NCBI GenBank assembly: GCA_964591375.1
Contig: CAZQAU010000002.1
Coordinates: 1-64,000, forward strand
Reading direction: 5' to 3'
DNA length: 64,000 nucleotides
From: CAYYYG01 sp964591375
GTDB lineage: Bacteria; Patescibacteriota; Microgenomatia; UBA1406; GWC2-37-13
In this document: piece by piece, positions 26,966 to 36,061 of the stretch
Position numbering within the stretch: position 1 is the stretch's first letter
Layout: each line of letters begins with the position of its first letter
Notes under the pieces: model-generated
The model's database searches: none
What the model saw: only the letters and a program-made list of their open reading frames with translations
Told to the model about the DNA's origin: nothing
Translations under genes and position numbers: made by a program

Positions 26966-27418
26966 TTACTTTTTTGCTTTTTTTTCTGAAGCTACAGTCT
27001 TTTCTTTTTTTGGTTCTTTAACTTTTTTAGGAGCTATCTCCTTAACTTCAGGTTGTATAACTACAGGGCGGGACCACATGATCCGTGCCATAGGTGCTCC
27101 ATCAGAAATACGAACTTGAAGCTTTTCAATTCTAACATATCCACCTTTAATATTTCCCATTACTACGGGAACCTGTTGATATAAATTTTCTATCAATTTT
27201 TCTGACACTAAATACTTTTTTAAAACATTCTTATTTGCTTCTGTTCGCTCTTTCATTTTCTCTACTAATCGTTCTAAATGACTTTTTAACACACGTGCTT
27301 TTGTCTGGGTTGTTTTGAGCGAACCATGTGTAAAGAAATTATATGCCATTTTTCTCATAAGCATATCATTCGCATCTTTACCTCCGCCAAATTTTGTTTT
27401 CTGTATTCGGTGTCTCAT
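26966..27418 (-). CDS. rplQ: 50S ribosomal protein L17
   Basis: Large-subunit protein at the tunnel exit. The family core (MRHRIQKTKFGGGKDAND, MAYNFFTHGSLKTTQTKARVLKS in part) ends near residue 116. A Lys/Glu/Pro-rich extension of about 30 residues follows, absent from E. coli L17. Follows rpoA by 13 bases. Confidence 0.95.
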   Translation of the reverse strand: MRHRIQKTKFGGGKDANDMLMRKMAYNFFTHGSLKTTQTKARVLKSHLERLVEKMKERTEANKNVLKKYLVSEKLIENLYQQVPVVMGNIKGGYVRIEKLQVRISDGAPMARIMWSRPVVIQPEVKEIAPKKVKEPKKEKTVASEKKAKK

Positions 27419-27431
27419 AATATTAATTCAA

Positions 27432-28358
27432 TTATTTTAATTCAATTCCCATTTTTTTGAATTCTTCATCAATAAGATCTATTGATTTTCTTCCTACGCC
27501 TTTTAATCCTGCTAATTCTTCTCTACCTCTTTTTAGAAGGTCGGCTACTGTTTCAATATTCTCACGGAGGAGAGCATTGATAACACGAGAAGGAAGATTT
27601 AATTCGTCAATAATAATATCTTCAAGTTTTGATTTTGTTTCATCTTGTTTTGCTTGTTCTTCTGCCTTTGCTGATTTCTCTGCTGGGACGTCGTTTCCAG
27701 AAAAAATATGCTGAAAAGTCTTAGCAAGCAACTGTGTGGCTTCAGAAACAGCATCTTTAGGTGTGATACTACCGTCAGTCCAAACTTCTAAAACTAATCT
27801 ATCAAAATTAGATTTTCTTCCTACGCGTTCTTCTTCCACTCGAAAATTCACTTGTTTCACAGGCGAATATGCAGAATCTACTGCTATAAACCCAGTTTCC
27901 ACATTTTGTTTTTCTTCAGCAGAAACATAACCATAACCTGTTTCAACAACTGCTTCCAGCTCAAGTTTGGACTTATCGTCTGTTAACTCACCTATATATA
28001 AATCTTTATTTACTACTTCAACTTCTCCTTCAACATCACGACCATAAATCTTTTTTTGACCTTTAGCTGAAATTTTTACCTTGTATGTTCCTTCTCTATC
28101 AGTAGCAAATCTCAATTGCTTTAAATTGAGGACTAAGTCTAATGCTGATTCTTTTACACCCTTAATCGTTGCAAATAAATGAGGAACGCCTTCTACTCTT
28201 ACTTGACCAATAGCAGCACCTTTTAAAGATGCCAATAATGTTCTGCGTAATGCATTACCCATACTTTGACCAAAACTTGGTTGTAAAGGAGTAAAAATAA
28301 ATCGGCTATATGTTTCACTTTGTTCTTCAATCTTTGTGTAAAAGGCTGGATCTATCAT
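27432..28358 (-). CDS. rpoA: RNA polymerase alpha subunit
   Basis: Scaffold for polymerase assembly and contact for UP elements and activators. 308 aa. The N-terminal domain has FIFTPLQPSFGQSMGNALRRTLL-type residues, a charged linker lies at about 228-250, and the C-terminal domain has the helix-hairpin-helix block LLKRGREELAGLKGVGRKS. In the standard place between rpsD and rplQ. Confidence 0.95.
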   Translation of the reverse strand: MIDPAFYTKIEEQSETYSRFIFTPLQPSFGQSMGNALRRTLLASLKGAAIGQVRVEGVPHLFATIKGVKESALDLVLNLKQLRFATDREGTYKVKISAKGQKKIYGRDVEGEVEVVNKDLYIGELTDDKSKLELEAVVETGYGYVSAEEKQNVETGFIAVDSAYSPVKQVNFRVEEERVGRKSNFDRLVLEVWTDGSITPKDAVSEATQLLAKTFQHIFSGNDVPAEKSAKAEEQAKQDETKSKLEDIIIDELNLPSRVINALLRENIETVADLLKRGREELAGLKGVGRKSIDLIDEEFKKMGIELK

Positions 28359-28381
28359 AAAAAAAATAAAATTTTTAAATA

Positions 28382-29002
28382 TTAACGTGAATAGAATTCA
28401 ATGACTAATCGTAAATTAATTTGATTATCTAATAATTCTGTTGTTGGTTCTCCATTGAATTTGCCGATTGCTCCCTGCTTCTCTACCCAAGCTGGCATAG
28501 CTGCATCTTTTTTAGCCAATGATGCTTCAATACTTGGAATCTTTACTATTTTGTCATTGGCAAAAGTAATTACATCGCCAATTTTCACCTGATATGAAGG
28601 GATGCTAAGTACTCTGTCGTTAACTTTTATATGTTTATGAACAATAATTTGTCTTGCTGCTGCTCTTGTCGGTACAAAACCAAGCCTGTAAACAACGTTA
28701 TCTAATCTTTTTTCCAAATATTGAGATAAATATAAGGCTGTATTTCCAGTTTTTTTCTTTGAGAATGCGTAATAGTTTTTCAATTGTGTTTCTGAAACAC
28801 CATACATAAATTTCAGTTTCTGTTTTTCGCGAAGCTGTCTTCCATGCTCCGATACTTTTCGTCTTCCTTTTGTACCATGCTGTCCTGGAAATACGTTAAG
28901 CTTTTTTAACAAAGAAGCTTGTGATTTTGATCCGGTTGTTTTAAGACCTAAATCTAATCCTTCTCTTCTTGATAATCTATTTCTTGGTCCTGTATATCTC
29001 AT
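28382..29002 (-). CDS. rpsD: 30S ribosomal protein S4
   Basis: Primary 16S-binding assembly protein. 206 aa with the start MRYTGPRNRLSRREGLDLG, GTKGRRKVSEHGRQLREKQ and the S4 RNA-binding domain (about 95-155, RLDNVVYRLGFVPTRAAARQ). No Cys zinc knuckle in the N-terminal part. Between rpsK and rpoA. Confidence 0.95.
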   Translation of the reverse strand: MRYTGPRNRLSRREGLDLGLKTTGSKSQASLLKKLNVFPGQHGTKGRRKVSEHGRQLREKQKLKFMYGVSETQLKNYYAFSKKKTGNTALYLSQYLEKRLDNVVYRLGFVPTRAAARQIIVHKHIKVNDRVLSIPSYQVKIGDVITFANDKIVKIPSIEASLAKKDAAMPAWVEKQGAIGKFNGEPTTELLDNQINLRLVIEFYSR

Positions 29003-29036
29003 ATAAATTTTTTAAATAACGTGTTATTAGTAATGA

Positions 29037-29411
29037 TTATACTCTTCTAACTTTTGGCGGTCTAACTCCATTATGAGGAATAGGTGTGGTATCTACAATT
29101 TTGTCTATATCCACTTGTGAACCTTTGACCACTCTAAGAGCCGCTTCTCTTCCTGGGCCAATTCCTTTAACAAATACGTCTGCTTTTCTTAATCCATATT
29201 CTGTAGTAGCTTTTTTCAACGCAGCTTCAGTTGTAACAGTTGCTGCATAGGGGGTAGACTTTCGTGTTCCAGCAAATCCAAAACCTCCACATGAAGTCAT
29301 AACACATGGTGTGCCTTTTTCATCTGTGACAGTGACCAGGGTGTTGTTAAATGTAGCGGTAATATAAATTCTTCCTTTTTCTACTACTTTTTTTACTTTT
29401 GCTTTTTTCAT
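29037..29411 (-). CDS. rpsK: 30S ribosomal protein S11
   Basis: Platform protein of the small subunit near the mRNA exit. 124 aa with ITATFNNTLVTVTDEKGTP, FGFAGTRKSTPYAA and the ending HNGVRPPKVRRV. Follows rpsM in the usual order. Confidence 0.95.
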   Translation of the reverse strand: MKKAKVKKVVEKGRIYITATFNNTLVTVTDEKGTPCVMTSCGGFGFAGTRKSTPYAATVTTEAALKKATTEYGLRKADVFVKGIGPGREAALRVVKGSQVDIDKIVDTTPIPHNGVRPPKVRRV

Positions 29412-29427
29412 AATTTATATATAAATT

Positions 29428-29859
29428 TTACTTTTTGGCGTCTGCTGGGGCTGCTGCTTTAGCTCCACCTTGTTCCATTTTTGCCCAAACTTCTTTCTTC
29501 AAAGCTCCTACTGTCTTTCTCTTGCCTCGTTTAGTACGTGCATTTGATTTAGTTCTCTGACCGTGTACAGGTAGTCCGCGCATATGTCGCACACCGACAT
29601 ATGAACCAATTTCTCTTAAACGCTTAATGTTCTCGTTTATTTCTTCTCTTAAATCTCCTTCAACTTTATAGTTTTTTTCAATAAAGCCTCCAATTTTTTT
29701 CATTTCATCTTCTGTTATATCCTTTACTCTTTTATGTGTATCAATACCTGTTTGTTCAAGAATTTTCTTTGAAACATGCCATCCAATGCCATAAAAAAGA
29801 GTTAAAGCATATTCAATTCTTTTATCGTCTGGTAACACCACTCCCATTAATCGTGCCAT
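29428..29859 (-). CDS. rpsM: 30S ribosomal protein S13
   Basis: Head protein bridging to L5 and the P-site tRNA. 143 aa with MGVVLPDDKRIEYALTLFYGIG, the helix-hairpin-helix region and RHMRGLPVHGQRTKSNARTKRG. An Ala/Lys-rich tail of about 20 residues extends beyond the family core. Confidence 0.95.
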   Translation of the reverse strand: MARLMGVVLPDDKRIEYALTLFYGIGWHVSKKILEQTGIDTHKRVKDITEDEMKKIGGFIEKNYKVEGDLREEINENIKRLREIGSYVGVRHMRGLPVHGQRTKSNARTKRGKRKTVGALKKEVWAKMEQGGAKAAAPADAKK

Positions 29860-29890
29860 ACTTCTTAATAAATATAATTTCTAATTACAG

Positions 29891-29919
29891 ATTATGAATT
29901 ATAGTACATAATTCATAAT
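29891..29919. repeat. AT-rich inverted repeat upstream of rpsM
   Basis: Perfect 12-bp arms (ATTATGAATTAT and its complement) around a 5-base loop, between rpmJ and rpsM. A similar, slightly bulged hairpin lies between rpmG and secY at about 32440-32468. No T-run follows, so it is not a clear terminator. Confidence 0.6.
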
Positions 29920-29939
29920 TTCGCATTCGAATTTAACAA

Positions 29940-30053
29940 TCACCCTTGGCGCTGTTTATGCTTTGGGGTTTTGCAAATCACATATAACATCCCGCGTCGC
30001 TTAACTATTTTACATTGCGGACAGATTTTCTTTAAAGCTGAATGTATTCTCAT
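29940..30053 (-). CDS. rpmJ: 50S ribosomal protein L36
   Basis: A 37-aa zinc-binding large-subunit protein, read directly from the sequence. It begins MRIHSALKKICPQCK and ends with CKTPKHKQRQG. The zinc ligands C11, C14, C27 and H32 are all present. TGA is its stop, evidence that TGA is not reassigned. Lies between infA and rpsM as usual. Confidence 0.95.
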   Translation of the reverse strand: MRIHSALKKICPQCKIVKRRGMLYVICKTPKHKQRQG

Positions 30054-30064
30054 ATAATTGTATA

Positions 30065-30280
30065 TTAAATTCTATAAATAATTCTTCCTCTTTCTTTATC
30101 GTAAGGTGTAATTTCTATCCTTACTTTATCGCCAGGGAGAATTTTAATATAGTTTTTTCTCATTTTACCTGATAAATAGCATAAAACAACCCTATCAACA
30201 TCTTTCAGTTTTACTCTAAACAATGTGTTGGGTAAATTTTCGACTACTTCGCCTTCTAAAATCATTGCATCACTTTTCAT
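30065..30280 (-). CDS. infA: Translation initiation factor IF-1
   Basis: Binds the A site of the 30S subunit during initiation. A single OB-fold of 71 aa with LEGEVVENLPNTLFRVKL and GDKVRIEITPYDKERGRI. I chose ATG at 30280 (MKSDAMILEG) over an in-frame TTG 7 codons upstream, since this matches the family's N-terminus. Confidence 0.93.
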   Translation of the reverse strand: MKSDAMILEGEVVENLPNTLFRVKLKDVDRVVLCYLSGKMRKNYIKILPGDKVRIEITPYDKERGRIIYRI

Positions 30281-30322
30281 ACAGATATTAAACGAGAACA
30301 AACTACATATTGTATCACAATT

Positions 30323-31075
30323 TTAGGTCAAAATAAAAGTATTTTTATCTAAAATCGCAACTGTCTCTTCAAAACAAGCCGTTAAACTGTTATCTGAACT
30401 AGTAATAGACCATCCGCCATCTTGTTCATAAGCAATTTCTTCGCTACCCATCGAATAAATAACTTCGATAGCAATAACAAGACCCGACTTTATTTTTAGC
30501 GTATTTTCTATTTTAGTTCCTAAAAAACCAGGAACATATGGATCTTCATGCAGTTCATGCCCTATACCATGTCCTGTTAAATCTTTTAAAATAAAATAAC
30601 CATTTTTATATATCTCTTTTTCAATAGCTTGAGATATATGACCAAGTCTATTTCCCTCCTTAGCCTGCTTAACTGCTAGATCTAAAGATTTTTTGCCGAC
30701 TTCCAAAAATTTGATTATTTTTTCATCCTCCGTACCACCGACTGCAAATGTTGTTGCATAGTCCGTGTGAAAACCTTTTAAATATGCACCAATATCTACA
30801 GTCAAAAGATCACCTTTTTTTAAAACTCTTTTTGTAGGTGGTGTGTGAACCACTTGTTCATTAACTGGGAGGCAAGTAGCCCATTTATATCCTTTAACTT
30901 TGGTAAATGACAATTCCGCACCATTTTTCTTTATTAATCTAGTAGCTTCATTATCTACATCCTCTGTGGTCATCCCTTCTTTTATTAATGGGATTAATTC
31001 TGTTACAGCAGCATTTAAGCGCTTTCCACAATCTTTCATTATTTCAATTTCTTCTTTTGTTTTTAGATGAATCAT
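30323..31075 (-). CDS. map: Methionine aminopeptidase, type I
   Basis: Removes the initiator methionine from nascent proteins. 250 aa with the five metal ligands in expected contexts: D in TVDIGAYLKGFHTDYATTF (two), H in LTGHGIGHELHEDP, E in IAIEVIYS and E in YEQDGGWSIT. No N-terminal SH3/zinc extension. Overlaps the adenylate kinase fusion by four bases. Confidence 0.94.
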   Translation of the reverse strand: MIHLKTKEEIEIMKDCGKRLNAAVTELIPLIKEGMTTEDVDNEATRLIKKNGAELSFTKVKGYKWATCLPVNEQVVHTPPTKRVLKKGDLLTVDIGAYLKGFHTDYATTFAVGGTEDEKIIKFLEVGKKSLDLAVKQAKEGNRLGHISQAIEKEIYKNGYFILKDLTGHGIGHELHEDPYVPGFLGTKIENTLKIKSGLVIAIEVIYSMGSEEIAYEQDGGWSITSSDNSLTACFEETVAILDKNTFILT

Positions 31076-32214
31076 GAAAAATAAATTGTTCTATAAACGT
31101 TTTCTAACTTGTCCTGAAATTCGTCCAAGGAAAAATTATTTTTAATTAAAAAATCTGCAAATGCGATAGTCGGGCCCATGTTTGTTCCAATTAACTCATT
31201 TATATCTCGTTGTTTTATATCTTCTTCTGATTCAAATACACGGGATTTATCTTTACGATGAGCAATCCTTTTATATCTTAAATTTTTTTCTGCATGAATT
31301 GCCACAATATAAATTTTGATATGTGGTAATTTTTTTGCTAGATATGTGTATTCCTCCCACGAACGCATTCCTTCTAAAATGACAATCTTTTTTGTTTCAA
31401 ACGCTTTTAAAATCTGTTCTTCGCTTAATACGGCTAATGCTTCTTTGCCAAATTTTTTTCGCAATCCTTCACGCACCTCTTTATATACTGTTTCTGTTTT
31501 TGCATCGTGTTCTTTATTTACAATATCAGTAACAATTTTTCCTAACGAAATTACAGGAAGCTTTTTTTTCTTTAAATATTGCGCTGCTTCCGTTTTTCCA
31601 GAACCTGGAAGACCAGTAATAGCAATAAGTGATTTGTGCTTCTGTTCCCAAGCATGAACCTGATTTTTAATGAGCTGTTTACCTAAACTCTTTAATATTT
31701 CTTCATTTACGTCGTGAATATCTTGAGTACCATCTAGTACAGTTAATTTATTTTCGCTTTGATAATAATTAATTACTGGATCTGTAAATTTGTGAAAAAT
31801 TTCAATTCTTTTCCTTATAGCTTCAATGGTATTATCGTCTCTTGTTTTATCGTTACGATATGCAAGTCGCCAAAGAGCTTCTTTATCTGGTATTTCAAGA
31901 TAAATCACTTTATCTACATTATTGGAAAATTCATGTGCTTGATGTACTGTTCTTGGAAAACCGTCAAGTATATATCCACTAGCGTATTCTGATCTAGATA
32001 AATAACTATCTACTATATCAATAGTTTTATCATCTGGAATCAAAAGGCCTGAATGTAATACTTCCTTTACGTAATGTCCAAGTTTCGTTTTCTCTTTTGC
32101 TATCTCTCTAAAAATGTGTCCCGTAGATAAATACGGAATTTTTAGTTGATGCGACAACAAATTTCCTTGTGTTGATTTTCCTGCTCCTGGGATTCCAATT
32201 AATACTAGCTTCAT
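31072..32214 (-). CDS. adk: Adenylate kinase fused to a UPF0200-like P-loop kinase domain
   Basis: Residues 1-190 are an adenylate kinase: P-loop GIPGAGKS (7-14), LSTGHIFRE, LDGFPRTVHQA and a short LID without zinc Cys. Residues 195-380 form a second P-loop domain: GLPGSGKT (201-208), SLGKIVTDIV, LEGMRSWEEY and IAFADFLIKNN. These match the archaeal UPF0200/dephospho-CoA-kinase-like family as I know it. The first half supplies ADP/AMP balance; the second half's substrate is unknown. Start chosen at ATG 32214 (MKLVLIGIPG). Lies in the usual secY-adk-map position. Confidence 0.85.
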   Translation of the reverse strand: MKLVLIGIPGAGKSTQGNLLSHQLKIPYLSTGHIFREIAKEKTKLGHYVKEVLHSGLLIPDDKTIDIVDSYLSRSEYASGYILDGFPRTVHQAHEFSNNVDKVIYLEIPDKEALWRLAYRNDKTRDDNTIEAIRKRIEIFHKFTDPVINYYQSENKLTVLDGTQDIHDVNEEILKSLGKQLIKNQVHAWEQKHKSLIAITGLPGSGKTEAAQYLKKKKLPVISLGKIVTDIVNKEHDAKTETVYKEVREGLRKKFGKEALAVLSEEQILKAFETKKIVILEGMRSWEEYTYLAKKLPHIKIYIVAIHAEKNLRYKRIAHRKDKSRVFESEEDIKQRDINELIGTNMGPTIAFADFLIKNNFSLDEFQDKLENVYRTIYFS

Positions 32215-32235
32215 AATAAAAATATGAAACACATA

Positions 32236-32409
32236 TCAGCCAAGCTTTTTCTTTTCCTTATGTGACGTTTCTTTTTTACATTTATTACAATATTTTTTCA
32301 GCTTTAATGCTGAAGCTGTATTTATTTTATTTTTTTGGGTTACGTAATTTTGTTTGTTACAAACTTCACAAACTAAACCAACGAGTACCCGAGAACTTTT
32401 CTTAGCCAT
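32236..32409 (-). CDS. rpmG: 50S ribosomal protein L33
   Basis: A 57-aa large-subunit protein read directly from the sequence. It begins MAKKSSRVLVGLVCEVC and has a second Cys pair in KYCNKCKKETSH, giving the four-Cys zinc-binding form. It ends in TGA. It sits between secY and adk, not a standard place for rpmG. Confidence 0.9.
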   Translation of the reverse strand: MAKKSSRVLVGLVCEVCNKQNYVTQKNKINTASALKLKKYCNKCKKETSHKEKKKLG

Positions 32410-32487
32410 AATTCATTTGATCAAATTACTAATTTCAAAATATGAATTATACATAAATAATTCACATATTGGTATCGGTAATTGTAA

Positions 32488-33774
32488 TTACTTTACAAAT
32501 CTATCGTAATTTTTCATCATCAACTGAGCTTCTACCATTTTAAATGTTTCGAGGATAACAGATACTATGATTAAAATACCTGTTCCTCCTATAACTAAAC
32601 TGGTGACTCCAGTTAATTTAGATACAAGAGCTGGCAGTATGGCAATTAATCCTAAAAAAAGTGCTCCTACCGTTGTGATTCTGTATAAAATTTTTTCTAA
32701 ATACTGTTTCGTCGCAGTTCCTGGTCGAATACCTGGTATAAATCCACCATGTTTCTGAATTTCTTCCGCTACTTTTTGAGGATTGAATACGATAATGGTG
32801 TAAAAAAAAGTAAAACCAATAACAAGAATAAAATAGAAAAAATTATAAAAAAATCCTTCTGGATTAAATGTCGTTGCTAAAAAAGTTGCGACAGAGGCGA
32901 TCGTCTTATTCTTAGAATATTGTAAAAAGTTTCCCAATAGCTGAGGGAATAGAACGAAAGATACCGCAAATATAATAGGTATAACCCCTGCTTGATTTAA
33001 TTTCAATGGTAAAAAGTTGGAGGCAGATTGATACATTTTATTACCCTTAACTCTTTTAGCGTAGTAAACAGGAATCTTACGAACTGCCTGATTGATGAAA
33101 ACAACTGCAGCTATGACTCCAACAGCGACGATTGCAAAAATAGCAAGATTTATAATTAATTCCTGATTAACTACAGATATTGTTCTTCCTAAAGTTACTG
33201 GAATTCTTCCGACTATACCAGCAAATATTATCAATGATATTCCATTTCCTAATCCCATTTCCGATATAAGTTCTCCAAACCATACAAGAATAAATGTGCC
33301 TGCTACTAAAGTAAATATAAAAGAAAAAAATTCAAGCGTTGATAAATTGCCTATAATTTGCTGGTTTTTTAAAAGAATATAAATACCAATGGCTTGAACT
33401 ACTGTCAAAGGTACTGTAAGTATGCGTGTATACTGATTAATTTTAAATCTTCCGTATTCCCCCTCCTTTGCCAGTGCTTCGAGTTGAGGAAATACTACCG
33501 TTAATAACTGAATAATAATAGATGCATTGATATATGGGTTGAGACCTAAAGCCATTACTGAAAAATTGATCAATGTACCTCCAGAAAATATGTCAAGAAG
33601 TGATAAGAATTGACTCTGTGCAAAAAGAGAACGCAGCTTAACTAAATTGATTGCTGGGACGGGAAGAAATGCAAAGACTCTAAAGGCGAAAAAAATAAAT
33701 AGAGTGAATAAAGTTTTTCTCTTAAGTTCAGGATCTTTAAAAAGTGATTGCAATTTCTTGACAATGTCTGTCAT
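32488..33774 (-). CDS. secY: Preprotein translocase subunit SecY
   Basis: Central channel of the Sec translocon. 428 aa with ten membrane spans, the plug-region signature ALGLNPYINASIIIQLL, the cytoplasmic loop FINQAVRKIPVYYAKRV and the GFIPGIRPGTATKQYL loop. Overlaps rplO by four bases. Confidence 0.95.
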   Translation of the reverse strand: MTDIVKKLQSLFKDPELKRKTLFTLFIFFAFRVFAFLPVPAINLVKLRSLFAQSQFLSLLDIFSGGTLINFSVMALGLNPYINASIIIQLLTVVFPQLEALAKEGEYGRFKINQYTRILTVPLTVVQAIGIYILLKNQQIIGNLSTLEFFSFIFTLVAGTFILVWFGELISEMGLGNGISLIIFAGIVGRIPVTLGRTISVVNQELIINLAIFAIVAVGVIAAVVFINQAVRKIPVYYAKRVKGNKMYQSASNFLPLKLNQAGVIPIIFAVSFVLFPQLLGNFLQYSKNKTIASVATFLATTFNPEGFFYNFFYFILVIGFTFFYTIIVFNPQKVAEEIQKHGGFIPGIRPGTATKQYLEKILYRITTVGALFLGLIAILPALVSKLTGVTSLVIGGTGILIIVSVILETFKMVEAQLMMKNYDRFVK

Positions 33775-34220
33775 ACCTCTTTGACTTGTCCTCCTGCCGA
33801 TTCGATCATTTTCCTAACCGAGGCGGAAACTGGTAACTCGATTACGAGTTTCTTTTTTAAAGTTCCGTTAGCTAAAATTTTGATCGGTTTTGCGATGTCA
33901 TTTTTTCTGATTATATTCTTTTCTAAAAGAGTTTTTACATTAACAATTGCTCCATCTTCAAATGATTCAAGAGAATCTATACCAATAACAAATGTTTTTG
34001 GAGACAATGATTTATTTCTACCTTTCCCTCTTAATAAAGGAAATCTCTTAACCATTCGTCCTTGACCACCTTCAAAACCAAGTGGAATATCTTCACGAGC
34101 TTTTTGATGACGCGTAATGCCTCGTCCAGATTTTGCACCTTTTCCGCTACCTGCTCCACGTCCTAATCTCTTTTTTGAACGTTCAACTAATTTTGGTAAA
34201 TTTGACAATGATGTGTTCAT
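33771..34220 (-). CDS. rplO: 50S ribosomal protein L15
   Basis: Late-assembly large-subunit protein. 149 aa with KKRLGRGAGSGKGAKSGRG, then FEGGQGRMVKRFPLLRGKG. It lies 20 bases after rpsE; the rpmD (L30) gene that normally stands between is absent. Confidence 0.95.
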   Translation of the reverse strand: MNTSLSNLPKLVERSKKRLGRGAGSGKGAKSGRGITRHQKAREDIPLGFEGGQGRMVKRFPLLRGKGRNKSLSPKTFVIGIDSLESFEDGAIVNVKTLLEKNIIRKNDIAKPIKILANGTLKKKLVIELPVSASVRKMIESAGGQVKEV

Positions 34221-34240
34221 ACTTTATAAGTCGATAGATA

Positions 34241-34705
34241 TTATCGTGTTTTTAACTTCTTTAATGCTTCGATAACTGCATAAGTATTTACTACCTGATT
34301 TCTCGAACCTATTATCTTTCCGGATGCATTATGAATTCCAGCTAGGTCTAATATTGTACGCACTACACTTCCCACTTTCAAGCCCGTACCTTCTGGTGCT
34401 GGTTTTAATAATAATAAGGATGATTTATATTTATATAATATTTCGTGAGGCAAAGTTGTTTTATACACTGGAACAGTAATCATGTGTTTGCGTGCTTTTG
34501 TAAAAGCTTTCTGTATTGCAGGTGGCACTTCAAGTCCGCGTCCCACACCTACTCCCACTTTACCTTTTCCATCTCCCACTGCGACGAGGGCTGAAAAAGT
34601 AACATAATTTCCACCAGTTGTTTTTTTAGATACTCTTCGAATAAGAAGTACGCGCTCTTCCAACTTCTTTTCTCCGTCATTATGATCTTTTCGTGAATCT
34701 GACAT
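34241..34705 (-). CDS. rpsE: 30S ribosomal protein S5
   Basis: Small-subunit protein involved in accuracy and mRNA unwinding. 154 aa with the double-stranded RNA-binding fold (LEERVLLIRRVSKKTTGG), VAVGDGKGKVGVGVGRGLEV and KPAPEGTGLKVGSVVR. Confidence 0.95.
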   Translation of the reverse strand: MSDSRKDHNDGEKKLEERVLLIRRVSKKTTGGNYVTFSALVAVGDGKGKVGVGVGRGLEVPPAIQKAFTKARKHMITVPVYKTTLPHEILYKYKSSLLLLKPAPEGTGLKVGSVVRTILDLAGIHNASGKIIGSRNQVVNTYAVIEALKKLKTR

Positions 34706-34728
34706 ATGGTTAAATAATTATACTGAAA

Positions 34729-35076
34729 TTATATTTGTAATCCACCTTCGCGCAATCCTTCTGCGAACATTTTAACTCTACCATTATAAGCATATTTATT
34801 TCTATCAAAAACTCCAGCTTTAATATTTTTTTCAATTAATTTTTTAGCTAATTCTTTACCTGCTTCTTTTGCAGCATCTGATTTTTTAACTTTTTTTTCA
34901 GACTGATCTACTGTTGAGCTTGCTGCTAAAGTTTTTCTTGTTTCATCATCAATAGCTTGAGCATATACATACATGTTAGATCTATACACTGAAATGCGTG
35001 GTCTTTCACCTGTTCCCCATATATTAGCTCGAACTCTCATTTTTCTTCTGTACATTCTATCTTTAGTAATTGCCAT
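34729..35076 (-). CDS. rplR: 50S ribosomal protein L18
   Basis: 5S rRNA-binding protein of the central protuberance. 115 aa with RPRISVYRSNMYVYAQAIDD, GKELAKKLIEKNIKAGVFDR and the ending VKMFAEGLREGGLQI. Confidence 0.95.
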   Translation of the reverse strand: MAITKDRMYRRKMRVRANIWGTGERPRISVYRSNMYVYAQAIDDETRKTLAASSTVDQSEKKVKKSDAAKEAGKELAKKLIEKNIKAGVFDRNKYAYNGRVKMFAEGLREGGLQI

Positions 35077-35094
35077 AGTTTTTCAATTTAATTA

Positions 35095-35640
35095 TTATGC
35101 TGTTGTTTTTGCTTTCTTACCAGGTTTAATACGGACAACTTCTCCTTCGTAACGTATTCCTTTTCCTTTATATGGATCCGGTTTTTTTAATGTTTTAATT
35201 TGAAATGCAACCTGACCAACTAACTGTTTATCAATGCCTGAAACAATCACTTTTGTATTACCATCTACCTGATATGTTATTCCTTCGACTTTTTTAAAAA
35301 CCACTTGGTGTGAGTAGCCAATTTTAAACAGTAAGTCTTGTCCCTGCATTTTAACATTGTATCCTGTTCCCACTACTTCCAATCGTTTTATCCATGGTTG
35401 TTCAACACCGGTAACTGCGTTCGCAATCAGACTTCTGAATAATCCATGAAATGCTTTCACATCGTTTGTTTCTTTTGAACGAGTGACAACAAGATTATCT
35501 TGATCTTTTGAAACAGAAATTGTTGAAGGTAAGTCTACCGTTAATTGTCCTTTCGAACCTTTAACAGTAACTGTATTTCCTTGAATCTCTGTTTGAACTG
35601 ACTTCGGTACCGGAATTGCTTTTTGACCTATTTTTGACAT
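35095..35640 (-). CDS. rplF: 50S ribosomal protein L6
   Basis: Large-subunit protein near the GTPase centre. Start chosen at ATG 35640 (MSKIGQKAIPVP), which lies one base after the rpsH stop and matches the family N-terminus; an upstream in-frame start would overlap rpsH. 181 aa with two L6 repeats and the ending KKPDPYKGKGIRYEGEVV. Confidence 0.95.
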   Translation of the reverse strand: MSKIGQKAIPVPKSVQTEIQGNTVTVKGSKGQLTVDLPSTISVSKDQDNLVVTRSKETNDVKAFHGLFRSLIANAVTGVEQPWIKRLEVVGTGYNVKMQGQDLLFKIGYSHQVVFKKVEGITYQVDGNTKVIVSGIDKQLVGQVAFQIKTLKKPDPYKGKGIRYEGEVVRIKPGKKAKTTA

Positions 35641-35641
35641 G

Positions 35642-36028
35642 TCACCAAATTTCAAATAATAACTCTCCACCAATATGCTTCTGTCTGGCTTCTTTATTAG
35701 TCATAATACCTTGTGGAGTCGAAAGAATACCTACACCTAAACCGCCTAATACAGGCTTTAACTTTTTAGAACCTGTATACCATCTTCGTCCTGGTTTACT
35801 AAACAAACGAACATCAGTAACTGCTGGGTTACCACCATCATATGATAACTCTATATCAATTTCTTTAACTACTTCACCTGAAACTGTGTACTGTTTTACA
35901 TAGCCTAATGCTACTAATTTCTTTATTATTTCTTCTCTATATGTGGAATATGGTGAAGAAATATTTTCTCTTCGTGCAGCATATCCGTTTTTAATTCTTA
36001 TTATTAAATCTATTATTGAGCTTGACAT
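35642..36028 (-). CDS. rpsH: 30S ribosomal protein S8
   Basis: Central-domain 16S-binding protein. 128 aa with the start DLIIRIKNGYAARRE and the ending LGVGILSTPQGIMTNKEARQ. Preceded by the displaced rpsS. Confidence 0.95.
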   Translation of the reverse strand: MSSSIIDLIIRIKNGYAARRENISSPYSTYREEIIKKLVALGYVKQYTVSGEVVKEIDIELSYDGGNPAVTDVRLFSKPGRRWYTGSKKLKPVLGGLGVGILSTPQGIMTNKEARQKHIGGELLFEIW

Positions 36029-36061
36029 ATTTTATATTTTAAATAACTAATCTACTAGGCA

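Noticed and set aside
29940..32409. Recoding of TGA as Gly, as in some CPR lineages
   Set aside because: rpmJ, rpmG and SH3 gene 2 end properly at TGA, and long genes show no in-frame TGA.
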